This document shows positions 7,431-15,762 of a DNA stretch of 32,618 nt, piece after piece. The DNA is taken from the NCBI GenBank assembly GCA_011322365.1, contig DRNA01000206.1, positions 1-32,618 of the forward strand. The letters are read 5' to 3'. A program made the position numbers and the translations under genes. Within the stretch, counting starts at the first letter, position 1; each line of letters opens with the position of its first letter. Source of the stretch: Aeromonadales bacterium (lineage in GTDB: Bacteria; Pseudomonadota; Gammaproteobacteria; Enterobacterales; GCA-002770795). The notes beneath the pieces are model-generated. The model saw nothing but the letters and a program-made list of their open reading frames with translations. It ran no database searches and had not been told where the DNA came from.

Positions 7431-10400
7431 TTAACTGGTTATTTTTTCTCTAAAACAAATCCAGAAATAGTAAATAACCGGGATAACTACCATTGATACT
7501 AATGGTGCGGTAATCATTCCACCTAACATTGGAGCGGCAATACGATGCATAATTTCTGAACCGGTACCATTTGCCAACATAACTGGAATAAAACCAGCGG
7601 AAATAACCAAAGCCGTCATCGCTTTTGGCCTTACCCTTTTTAAGGCGCCTTCGATCACCGCTTGTTTCAATTGTTCTCTGTTAACTGGTTGTTTCCTGTT
7701 TATCGCTTCTTTTAAATACACTATCATAACAACCCCAAATTCTGCAGCAACACCCGCCAGTGCAATAAACCCTACTGCAACAGCAATCGACATATTATAT
7801 CCCAGTATGTAGATAAGCCAAAAACCACCAACAAGAGCCAGTGGCACTGAAAGAATTACCATAAATGATTCTGCTAAATTATCAAAGCACATGTATAATA
7901 AAATAAGGATGATAATTAAAGCAAAAGGTATAATTTTAGTAACACGTTCTTCTGCGCGTTTCATATACTTATATTGTCCAACCCATTCGACACTATAGCC
8001 AGCCGGAATGTTAACCTTATCCTTAATTTCCTGTTGAGCACGTTTTATATAATCGCCTAAATCGGCATCTTTCTGAGTAACATAAATCCACGAGTTTAGT
8101 TTTCCATTCTCACTTTTAATAACTGGTGGACCTTCAGATATTTTTATTTCTGCCAGATCCTGTAATTGGACATGTGTATCTTCAGTAGCAATTATCTGTA
8201 GAGATTTAAGTTTGGATATAGAATCTCTCATACCTTGAGGATAACGCAAATTTATAGCATAACGTTCTCTCCCTTCAACATTCATGATAATATTTTTGCC
8301 ACCTATGGCAATACTTGCCACCTCTAAAATTTCAGCAACACTCAATCCAAAATGCGCTGCTGCATAGCGATCAATATCTATGTCAATATAACGTGCTCCG
8401 GTCGTTCTTTCAGAGTAGACACTAGCGGTATTTTTTAATGATTTTAAGATCGGCTCAATACGTTTACCAATTTCCTGAATCTTCTTCAAATTTGGACCCG
8501 AAATTTTTAATCCTATAGGCGTATTAATCCCAGTGGATAGCATATCTATTCTGGCTCTAATAGGCATCAACCAGGCATTACTTAGACTAGGAATTTGTAC
8601 TTTTTGATCTAATTCTTGTTTTAACTTTTTTAAAGTCATACCTTCCCGCCATAATTCTTTTGGCTTTAGTAAAATAGTTGTTTCAATCATCGTCAATGGT
8701 GCAGGATCGGTTGCAGTTTCCGCTCTTCCAACTTTACCAAAAACTCGTTTCACTTCCGGTATTGTTTTAATCATCTGATCGGTTTGTTGTAATAGTTGCT
8801 TAGCTTTTCCAATGGAAATAGACGGTAGAGTTGTTGGCATATACAATAAATCACCTTCATCCATCTCTGGCATAAATTCACTGCCAATATGCCTAACTGG
8901 ATATATAACAGAAATAAAGATAAAACATAACGTAAGAGTAAGTAACATTGGATTTTTTAAAGCCCAATCAAGGAATGGTTTATAGATGTCCATAATTTTT
9001 TTACTGATGAAATTATCAGATTCCTTTCTAATTTGACCCTTTACCATCATGACAATCAGAGCAGGTACAAGTGTAATTGATAATGCAGCTGCAATTGCCA
9101 TGGCATAAGTTTTTGTGATGGCTAAGGGAAAAAAGAGGCGGGCTTCCTGTGCCTGTAAAGCAAAAACAGGCAGAAAACTGATGGTAATGATTAAAAGTGA
9201 AAAAAATAGTGGTGAACCTACTTCAAGAACAGCCTGTGAGATTGTTTCAATTCTTTGTGCCGTACTGAATTTATCGGTTTTCATACTTGTTGCTAACCGT
9301 TCAAAATGTTTATGTACATTTTCAATCATGACAATACTGGCATCTACCATTGCTCCAATTGCAATTGCAATACCACCCAACGACATGATGTTGGCATTTA
9401 CTCCTTGATTTTTCATAATAATAAAGGCTATTAAAATGCCAATTGGTAAACTAAGAACAATAACTAGAGAAGAGCGAATATGAAGTAAAAATACTGCGCA
9501 GACCAATACAACTATTATCAGCTCTTCGATTAATTGATGAGTTAAGTTTGTAATTCCCCTTTTAATTAAAGCCGAACGGTCATAAGTTTCAATAAGTTCA
9601 ACCCCATCTGGCAAAGATGTTTTTATATATTCTATTTTTTTCTTAATCCTGTTGATAGTATGCAAAGCGTTTTCACCGCTTCGCATAATTACAATACCAC
9701 CAACAACTTCACCTTCACCATCAAGTTCTGCTATATTTCTTCTTGCAGCAGGACCTATACTAATATCTGATGAAATATCTTCTAATAAAACAGAATTTAT
9801 AGATGTCCGCCTTCTAATAGTTGGGATTGAAATCAAGCCGATATCCTTAATTGACTTTAGATAACCATTCATTCTCACCATATATTCGGCTTCTGAAATT
9901 TCCAGTACAGAACCACCTAACTGTTTCACTGAATCAGAAATTGCCTGTTTTACATTGCCAATTGTCAGGTAATAACCCCTTAATTTATTAGGATCAATTT
10001 CTACCTGATATTGTTTAACCATGCCCCCCACGGTCGCAACTTCCGCAACACCAGGAACAGACTGAAGATCATATTTTATTGACCAATCCTGTAGGCTCTT
10101 AAGTTCTGATAAATCATGTTTTCCAGTTCTATCCAATAAAGCATATTGATAAATCCAGTCAACACCGGTAGCATCTGGTCCTAATTGTGGCTTTACTCCT
10201 GATGGCAAATCATCACTCAATTCACTTAAGTATTCAAGTACACGACTTCTTGCCCAATATAGATCCGTTTTGTCCGAAAAAATAATGTAAACAAATGAAT
10301 CACCGAAAAAAGAGTAACCTCTAACCGTTGTTGCCCCAGGCACAGCTAACAGAGCCGTTGATAATGGGTAAGTAATCTGATCTTCAACAACATCCGGTGG

Positions 10401-10568
10401 CTGACCAGGATAACTGGTTCTGATAATTACCTGAACATCTGATAAATCTGGTAAAGCATCAAGTGGTATCTGTTTGATAGAATAAATACCCCAGATGCTA
10501 AACAAAATTGATATTAAAAGAATTAATATCCGATTTTTTATAGACCATCTTATAATAAATTGTACCAT
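7431..10568 (-). CDS. cusA: Cu(I)/Ag(I) efflux RND pump, inner-membrane subunit
   Basis: A 1045-residue HME-RND transporter that uses proton motive force to export monovalent copper or silver. It has the N-terminal TM1 (IKNRILILLISILFSIWG), two large periplasmic loops and the characteristic TM4 sequence GAMVDASIVMIENVHKHFE near residue 405. The regions around the three metal-binding methionines of E. coli CusA are preserved: LLYMPTTLPSIS, PLTMIETTI and RIDMLSTGINTP. The C-terminal RVRPKAMTALVI and GSEIMHRIAAPMLGGM blocks are also present. Conservation of the Met triad points to Cu(I)/Ag(I) rather than Co/Zn/Cd. It starts 4 bases after cusB. The outer-membrane partner is not encoded here. Confidence 0.95.
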   Translation of the reverse strand: MVQFIIRWSIKNRILILLISILFSIWGIYSIKQIPLDALPDLSDVQVIIRTSYPGQPPDVVEDQITYPLSTALLAVPGATTVRGYSFFGDSFVYIIFSDKTDLYWARSRVLEYLSELSDDLPSGVKPQLGPDATGVDWIYQYALLDRTGKHDLSELKSLQDWSIKYDLQSVPGVAEVATVGGMVKQYQVEIDPNKLRGYYLTIGNVKQAISDSVKQLGGSVLEISEAEYMVRMNGYLKSIKDIGLISIPTIRRRTSINSVLLEDISSDISIGPAARRNIAELDGEGEVVGGIVIMRSGENALHTINRIKKKIEYIKTSLPDGVELIETYDRSALIKRGITNLTHQLIEELIIVVLVCAVFLLHIRSSLVIVLSLPIGILIAFIIMKNQGVNANIMSLGGIAIAIGAMVDASIVMIENVHKHFERLATSMKTDKFSTAQRIETISQAVLEVGSPLFFSLLIITISFLPVFALQAQEARLFFPLAITKTYAMAIAAALSITLVPALIVMMVKGQIRKESDNFISKKIMDIYKPFLDWALKNPMLLTLTLCFIFISVIYPVRHIGSEFMPEMDEGDLLYMPTTLPSISIGKAKQLLQQTDQMIKTIPEVKRVFGKVGRAETATDPAPLTMIETTILLKPKELWREGMTLKKLKQELDQKVQIPSLSNAWLMPIRARIDMLSTGINTPIGLKISGPNLKKIQEIGKRIEPILKSLKNTASVYSERTTGARYIDIDIDRYAAAHFGLSVAEILEVASIAIGGKNIIMNVEGRERYAINLRYPQGMRDSISKLKSLQIIATEDTHVQLQDLAEIKISEGPPVIKSENGKLNSWIYVTQKDADLGDYIKRAQQEIKDKVNIPAGYSVEWVGQYKYMKRAEERVTKIIPFALIIILILLYMCFDNLAESFMVILSVPLALVGGFWLIYILGYNMSIAVAVGFIALAGVAAEFGVVMIVYLKEAINRKQPVNREQLKQAVIEGALKRVRPKAMTALVISAGFIPVMLANGTGSEIMHRIAAPMLGGMITAPLVSMVVIPVIYYFWICFREKITS

Positions 10569-10572
10569 TTAT

Positions 10573-11871
10573 TTAATGATCCATCTTGCTATCTATATTA
10601 TTTTTCAGCTCATTATTTTTTATTTCATTTCTTTCCATACGTGCTAAGGCACTTAATATATTACTCTCGGAATCTATAAGAAACTGACCAGAAGTTACAA
10701 TTCTATCACCTTCCTGAAGACCTGACAAAATCTCCATCTGCCCATCCGATTCTTCACCTGCTATAATCTCAACAGGTTGAAGATTAAAATCTGATAATAC
10801 TTTCACTATATGAGCTGAATCAGCAGTTTTTATAACAGCATCTCTTGGTACCAATAACACATTATGTTTTGTTCTTCCCTCAATAAAAACTCTTGCAAAT
10901 GTACTTTGGGTCAAATCTTCCCTGTCAGACTTAAATTTTATTCTGACTTCTAATGCTCTGGTAGTATAACCCACCGGGTCATCCACTCGCTCAACTATTC
11001 CATTAAATAATACACCAGGTAAATTTCTTAATCTAATTCGTACCTTTTGCCCCTCTTTGACTAAATTCCACTGTCGCTCAAAAATTTCTGCCGTTATCTC
11101 AACTACCTGATAATTCCCACCCAGATTAAAAACAGTAAAAGAATTATTAATTTTGTCACTAATTTTTCCTCTCTTTGCATAGATATAACCATCCTCTTTA
11201 GAATATATCCTTACTGGAATATTGGGAGAGGCACCTTGTTGTAGTCTAGATATATCCCCGGCATCAAGTCCTGAGTGTATAAGTTTTGTCATCAGATGGC
11301 TGGCGTTAGATTTATCTTTTCGAGAAAAAAATGTCACGAAGTCTGATTCATTCTTAAATAACTCTTCTGATGCTACAGAAAAAAGAAACTCCTCTTTTTT
11401 GATTATATCCCCACTATATTTCTTATTCATATCTACAATTCTACCTGAAATAGGAGAGGTTATTCTTCTTCTGGACATAGGATCAATTCGAGTTATTTTT
11501 CCAATCGTTTCAATGGTATGTTTAAGATCCCCTCTTTTTACTCTCTGGGTTTTAATTGCTAAACGCTCTTGCATTCCAGGCACTAAATTTACAACAGCAT
11601 AGTCTGGAGACTTTGTATTTTGTTTCTTTTCTTCACTGTTTTCCTTCATTAATACCAAATCCATTCCACAAATTGGACAACGGCCCTCTTTGTCAGATAA
11701 AACATGGGAATGCATTGGGCAAACATAGATTTCTTTCTTAATCTGTTCTTGGTCACGCTGCTTATTTACTGCAGAATTTCCCGCCAGATTCTCAGAGGAA
11801 TTCACCACATTAATTAACACAGTTATACACAATAAAAATGCATAAAACACTATTAACATCTTATTATTCAT
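10573..11871 (-). CDS. cusB: Cu(I)/Ag(I) efflux periplasmic adaptor with N-terminal metal-binding domain
   Basis: A 432-residue membrane-fusion protein linking CusA to an outer-membrane channel. After an N-terminal hydrophobic segment (LIVFYAFLLCITVLINVV) there is a heavy-metal-binding domain, YVCPMHSHVLSDKEGRCPICG (about residues 49-68), found fused to many CusB proteins. Barrel-sandwich and beta-barrel parts follow, including KRGDLKHTIETIGKI, RRITSPISGRI and VLLVPRDAVIKT, and then a C-terminal SGLQEGDRIVTSGQFLIDSE. The C-terminus MDH is Met/His-containing. It starts 18 bases after the glutaminyl cyclase gene and ends 4 bases before cusA, so all three are probably one transcript. Confidence 0.95.
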   Translation of the reverse strand: MNNKMLIVFYAFLLCITVLINVVNSSENLAGNSAVNKQRDQEQIKKEIYVCPMHSHVLSDKEGRCPICGMDLVLMKENSEEKKQNTKSPDYAVVNLVPGMQERLAIKTQRVKRGDLKHTIETIGKITRIDPMSRRRITSPISGRIVDMNKKYSGDIIKKEEFLFSVASEELFKNESDFVTFFSRKDKSNASHLMTKLIHSGLDAGDISRLQQGASPNIPVRIYSKEDGYIYAKRGKISDKINNSFTVFNLGGNYQVVEITAEIFERQWNLVKEGQKVRIRLRNLPGVLFNGIVERVDDPVGYTTRALEVRIKFKSDREDLTQSTFARVFIEGRTKHNVLLVPRDAVIKTADSAHIVKVLSDFNLQPVEIIAGEESDGQMEILSGLQEGDRIVTSGQFLIDSESNILSALARMERNEIKNNELKNNIDSKMDH

Positions 11872-11889
11872 AAATAATTTCTATATTGA

Positions 11890-12849
11890 TTAATTATTTT
11901 TTTCATTTAAGCTCTCAAATTTTATAGCAAAAATTTTATCCCAATTTTTGCCGGTAACATACAACACCCCTGTTTTTTTATCATAGGCTATACCATTTGC
12001 CACACTTGACCAATACTTCCTATTAGTTACAGGATAAAGCCGGCTCAAATCAAGCCATGCCAATACAACAAAATTAGTTTTATCAATAATGGCAATACAG
12101 TCTGTTGGCCAAATATTTGCAAAAATATATTCACCCACCATCTCCATTTCATTTATTCCTTTCAATATCACATTATTTGCTAAAACTTTGTGCTTTTTTA
12201 TTGGCACTTTATTACCTAATCGAAATCGAGACATATCCGTAGTACTATTACTAATTACAATAGTATCATCATCTCTCAGGACGCCCCAACCATCGCCTGT
12301 AAAAGTATATTTCTCCCTCAACCTCATGCTCTTCTTATCAATAACAAGTAACTCTTCTTTTTTTAAAGTTGTCATTAATATAGTATCATCCAATTCTGTA
12401 ATTCCCTCTACAAAAATATTATCCGGCAATTTTAACACATCATATTTAAAGGGAGCATTATCAGTTTTCTGGAGTTGATATTTGATTAACCTTGACTGAC
12501 CCAATCCTCCTGATGACTCAAAAATAAAAGGTTCTGAAAAAAGCAGTCCCTGTGTACTGATTTTGTTTCCATGTTTATAGGTATCCAGAATCTGATATCT
12601 TATATTTTCAAGATTATCATCACTTGAGTTAATGACATCCAAACTGTGACTATAAAAAAGCCTACCAAAATATTTCAAATAATAATTATTTTGTTTATCT
12701 ATAATATATTGGATGGAACAGGTCTGATGTGAAATTTCTATTCTTTTGTCATTGGCACTAAGATAAGAAATTTTACACCAAAAAAAAACAAATAGATTCA
12801 GTAAGATAACTGGTTTTATATCTAACATTAAAACGCCAACTGTAACCAT
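11890..12849 (-). CDS. Glutaminyl-peptide cyclotransferase (plant/bacterial type)
   Basis: Converts N-terminal glutamine of proteins to pyroglutamate. The 319-residue ORF has a hydrophobic N-terminus (PVILLNLFVFFWCKISYLSA), so it is probably exported. It shows the five-blade propeller signatures of the family (PF05096): TQGLLFSEPFIFESSGGLGQS, FVEGITELDDTILMTT, TGDGWGVLRDDDTIVISN, INEMEMVGEYIFANIWPTDCIA and NGIAYDKKTGVLYVTGKNWD. The start is uncertain because the track ATG has no clear ribosome site and ATG at 12826-12828 (MLDIK) is an alternative. It is the first gene of the unit with cusBA. Its likely client, the neighbouring multicopper oxidase, is discussed under findings. Confidence 0.85.
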   Translation of the reverse strand: MVTVGVLMLDIKPVILLNLFVFFWCKISYLSANDKRIEISHQTCSIQYIIDKQNNYYLKYFGRLFYSHSLDVINSSDDNLENIRYQILDTYKHGNKISTQGLLFSEPFIFESSGGLGQSRLIKYQLQKTDNAPFKYDVLKLPDNIFVEGITELDDTILMTTLKKEELLVIDKKSMRLREKYTFTGDGWGVLRDDDTIVISNSTTDMSRFRLGNKVPIKKHKVLANNVILKGINEMEMVGEYIFANIWPTDCIAIIDKTNFVVLAWLDLSRLYPVTNRKYWSSVANGIAYDKKTGVLYVTGKNWDKIFAIKFESLNEKNN

Positions 12850-12878
12850 TGAAACAAATATTCAATATAAACAAATTT

Positions 12879-12909
12879 AAAGCCTGTTTATTTCATATAA
12901 ACAGGCTTT
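12879..12909 (-). terminator. Perfect 13-bp hairpin between the two transcription units
   Basis: AAAGCCTGTTTAT and ATAAACAGGCTTT form a perfect 13-bp inverted repeat with a 5-base loop, six bases after the stop codon of the lipoprotein gene. The minus-strand 3' tail is only AAATTTG, while the plus-strand side has TTTTG, so it may act partly as a terminator and partly as a 3'-end stabiliser. It separates the multicopper oxidase unit from the glutaminyl cyclase-cusBA unit. Confidence 0.7.
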
Positions 12910-12914
12910 TGTTT

Positions 12915-15086
12915 CTAGTGCAATGAATAGATAGCTACGTCATGATGTAATGGATCAAACTGATAAATTTTTAACCGTCTGCTTGGCTCAAAATTAAATT
13001 CAATTTCCACTTTATGCATTCCAGGCAATCCAGTGACATCATCAACAGCTGGAACCATTATCGGGCCCCAGGGACCTCCAGCATTTGGCCATGCATGATG
13101 ACGACCAAATGTAAAAAAACAGCCTGATCCAAATTGTTGGGCTGCATTATCATTAATGGTTCCATCTTCGGTCAAAGCCCGTGGTGAAGGTTCTAGAAAT
13201 TCTTCAGTTCCCCCTGTGTTCATAGGAAAAACTCTATCATTTGAAATGACCTCAGTAACATTCTGTTCAACAATATCACCTTTAATCACGCTCACTCCCT
13301 GACCATCATTCAAAGTTTGAGGAACCTCTCTTAAAGCCTGCTTTGATGTATTTGTCGTATTATCCAGTAACACATGATCCACCAATTGTGTCCGATTTCC
13401 CAAAATTACTGTTTGTTCGGTATGTATTGAATCAGCCATAGCTGTGGTTGGATCAGTATCCTGAAATTGATTTTCCCACCCTCTGGAACCACCAAAGTCT
13501 ACATTCATATAACCATGAGGAAAATGATCACCATTATACAGGGTAACCTTATAATTATAGGGTCTGATGTTCCAGTCATGAGCGCACCCGTTACAAATGC
13601 CTTTAATAGCCGCAGGACCCTGACCGCTATCATCACCTGACAGACCTGTACCGGTAATGCCCTGTCGACTGGCATAAATTGTATTATTGACAAACAATAA
13701 AGTAATAGTGGCATCAGGATCTGCTGTAACTCCTGCTGGAAGTTTAGTTCTGTCCTGCCAATCAAGGAATGCACTCTTCAGCTCATCTGCAAATCCGATC
13801 CTGACTGTAGGTGGTGTAGCATTTGAACCTGATGCAGGAGTGACATACTCACGTAACAAATTCCACATTCTTTTCGCCGGGGAAAGATCACCTATCTTGG
13901 CAATCGCTGCCAATTTCTGAGATTCTCCTCCCATGGGATTTAGCCCGAAAACATCCACTTCATGGGCCACAAGGGTTTTACCACCAGCTGTTTTAAGAGC
14001 ATTTTCCATGACCTGTACTCTTGGGGGGTGGATTCGCCAACCCCAGGTGTAGACCAGATTAAAGTATTTTCCCTGAGTTTCTTTTATTTTTATCTTGTAC
14101 CTCTTGCCTTCCTCCAGCATTGGGAAATATGATTGATCCATAGATGCATGAAATGGTCCTCGACCTCCATCAGGTGCTACATCAAAATTCATAACCATTG
14201 GAGAAAAATCTTCAATACCTCCATGTAAAATGTTGACATGGTAAGTTACAGTCCAGGGAACATCCTGTACCTGTGAAGGGTCTAGAAGTGACACATTTGA
14301 TTCAATATGTTGATCCCAGTAGAGCATTTCCACATCCACATTGCCACCTACTTTTGTGCCACTTTCATCGTAAACCGGCTCAACCACTGCAATTTTATTG
14401 GGGCCGTTGTAATGTAACATGGGGAAACCACTGTAGGCCTTTCCTGGAATATGATTACCCTCCAGAATATCAAGGCCTCGTTGAACTGCCACTTCATCCA
14501 CTTCACCCAGTATTTCTGCTTTTTGTATAGCATCCAATACTTCTCTAAGGGCATCCGTTGGAGATTCTTTATCAATAGAGGTTTTTGTCACCGGGCCATC
14601 ATGAAGCATATATTGGCTGGAGCCCAGTGCTGAAGGCTGTGTGTTCTGCATTTCGTTGCCCAGGAAATCAAACAGATTACTATTGACAGTATTGAGAAAA
14701 TTACTGCCTGGTGGTTTGTCAAATGGACTTTGAGCTGGAAATTGTCCCTCAGGAGTTATCACGGTTGTGGTATCACCAGAGGTTGTTTGCATGGAACCAA
14801 AAAAGCTTCCATTACCGGGATGAGGTTGGGGGCATGGATGTCCTGTCCAGCCACTAAAAGAACCAGTATTAGAACCATCGGGAGGGAACCAGTTTCCAGA
14901 CGTTAACTGACAATTACCAACACCTTCAGGTGAGCCCGGTTCCCACGGTTGTTCTGGAACAAAGGCATCTCTCCCATCCTGTCCATCTTTACCATCTTTA
15001 CCGTCTTTTCCATCTTTACCATCCTGACAGGCGACGAGTAACAAAAAACTCAAACTCAAATAAATAATATTATTCCGTTTTTTCAT
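12915..15086 (-). CDS. Large lipoprotein with collagen-like tether, unknown domain
   Basis: A 723-residue protein. The N-terminus MKKRNNIIYLSLSFLLLVAC is a clear lipoprotein signal with Cys at the lipobox. Six collagen-like triplets, (GKD)4-GQD-GRD, follow immediately and then a Pro/Gly-rich region. I do not recognise the remaining domain of about 600 residues. It has possible metal-binding clusters: GICNGCAHDW, YNGDHFPHGY, GSGCFFTFGRHHAWPN, and FDPLHHDVAIYSLH at the extreme C-terminus. The track ORF starts 10 codons earlier, but the ATG at 15084-15086 has a GGGAG site and starts the signal peptide. It follows the SCO-like gene by 10 bases. It may be a surface- or periplasm-facing partner of the multicopper oxidase, inferred from context only. 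Confidence 0.8.
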   Translation of the reverse strand: MKKRNNIIYLSLSFLLLVACQDGKDGKDGKDGKDGQDGRDAFVPEQPWEPGSPEGVGNCQLTSGNWFPPDGSNTGSFSGWTGHPCPQPHPGNGSFFGSMQTTSGDTTTVITPEGQFPAQSPFDKPPGSNFLNTVNSNLFDFLGNEMQNTQPSALGSSQYMLHDGPVTKTSIDKESPTDALREVLDAIQKAEILGEVDEVAVQRGLDILEGNHIPGKAYSGFPMLHYNGPNKIAVVEPVYDESGTKVGGNVDVEMLYWDQHIESNVSLLDPSQVQDVPWTVTYHVNILHGGIEDFSPMVMNFDVAPDGGRGPFHASMDQSYFPMLEEGKRYKIKIKETQGKYFNLVYTWGWRIHPPRVQVMENALKTAGGKTLVAHEVDVFGLNPMGGESQKLAAIAKIGDLSPAKRMWNLLREYVTPASGSNATPPTVRIGFADELKSAFLDWQDRTKLPAGVTADPDATITLLFVNNTIYASRQGITGTGLSGDDSGQGPAAIKGICNGCAHDWNIRPYNYKVTLYNGDHFPHGYMNVDFGGSRGWENQFQDTDPTTAMADSIHTEQTVILGNRTQLVDHVLLDNTTNTSKQALREVPQTLNDGQGVSVIKGDIVEQNVTEVISNDRVFPMNTGGTEEFLEPSPRALTEDGTINDNAAQQFGSGCFFTFGRHHAWPNAGGPWGPIMVPAVDDVTGLPGMHKVEIEFNFEPSRRLKIYQFDPLHHDVAIYSLH
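14967..15026 (-). repeat. 9-bp tandem repeat encoding the collagen-like GKD triplets
   Basis: Tandem copies of a GGTAAAGAT-like 9-mer with small variants encode GKD-GKD-GKD-GKD-GQD-GRD directly after the lipobox Cys. Such repeats can change copy number by slippage and would vary tether length in steps of three residues. Confidence 0.85.
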
Positions 15087-15096
15087 TTTTATCTCC

Positions 15097-15720
15097 CTAC
15101 ACACTGTGCATATCAACGAGAAAGGGTTTAAACTCCTTTCCTGTACTTAACCGTGCAACTGCTTCAGCAATATACAAGGCATGCTGTCGACTGGCTTTAC
15201 TCATCCATCGTCCTGTTTTTTCATTTCCGACCCAGGCGAGGCCATTAATTCGTCCACGTATTCCCCACCCCATCAGGATTTCACGAATATCATCGGGATT
15301 TCCCGTTAAAAATTGCCATCGAGCACCATGTGAATCTGCCAATTCTTTTAAATTGTCTGGTGTATCATGATAAGGGTCTGTAGAAATGGTATACATGAAA
15401 ACATCCTTACCCAGTCTATCTCCTATCATTTTCTGTACTTTTACCATATTACTGATTATTGGAAAATGTTTCTCACCCCGCACCGATGTGAAATTGACCA
15501 AAACCAGTTTATTATGGATAAGCTCTTCGTAGAACCAGGATTTTTTCTTGTGTTGATCGATGACAACTGCTTGAGGAAATCGATGGGAAATTGGACCGGT
15601 AATTCCTCTGGGACAGTTTTTGAAACCAGCCTTTAATGGTTCTGATTTGCTATTACCCGCCACCGCTACGGCCGGCAAAGCCGAAGCTAGTGTCGTAAGA
15701 AATGCTCTTCTATTTTTCAT
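15097..15720 (-). CDS. SCO1/SenC-like protein without copper ligands
   Basis: A 207-residue thioredoxin-fold protein of the SCO family. In classical members a CxxxC motif and a distal His bind copper for delivery to cupredoxin sites. The N-terminus NRRAFLTTLASALPAVAVAG is a twin-arginine-type signal. The family pattern is recognisable in LVLVNFTSVRGEKHFPIISN, VFMYTISTDPYHDTPDNLKEL and WQFLTGNPDDIREIL. The segment that should hold CxxxC reads TSVRGEKHFP with no Cys, and the region expected to hold the His reads INGLAWVGNE. Copper transfer by the usual ligands is therefore unlikely. It lies 42 bases after the multicopper oxidase, and its TAG stop overlaps the ribosome site of the lipoprotein gene. 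Confidence 0.8.
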   Translation of the reverse strand: MKNRRAFLTTLASALPAVAVAGNSKSEPLKAGFKNCPRGITGPISHRFPQAVVIDQHKKKSWFYEELIHNKLVLVNFTSVRGEKHFPIISNMVKVQKMIGDRLGKDVFMYTISTDPYHDTPDNLKELADSHGARWQFLTGNPDDIREILMGWGIRGRINGLAWVGNEKTGRWMSKASRQHALYIAEAVARLSTGKEFKPFLVDMHSV

Positions 15721-15762
15721 TGTTTACTCCATCTGAATTTGATGATAAATATAATGCTTTTG

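Noticed and set aside
9115-9408. Antisense ORFs within cusA and other long genes
   Set aside because: They are shadows of well-supported genes on the opposite strand, with no ribosome sites or family resemblance.
13505-13774. Overlapping minus-strand ORF inside the lipoprotein gene
   Set aside because: It lies in another frame of a gene whose own frame has a clear signal peptide and ribosome site.
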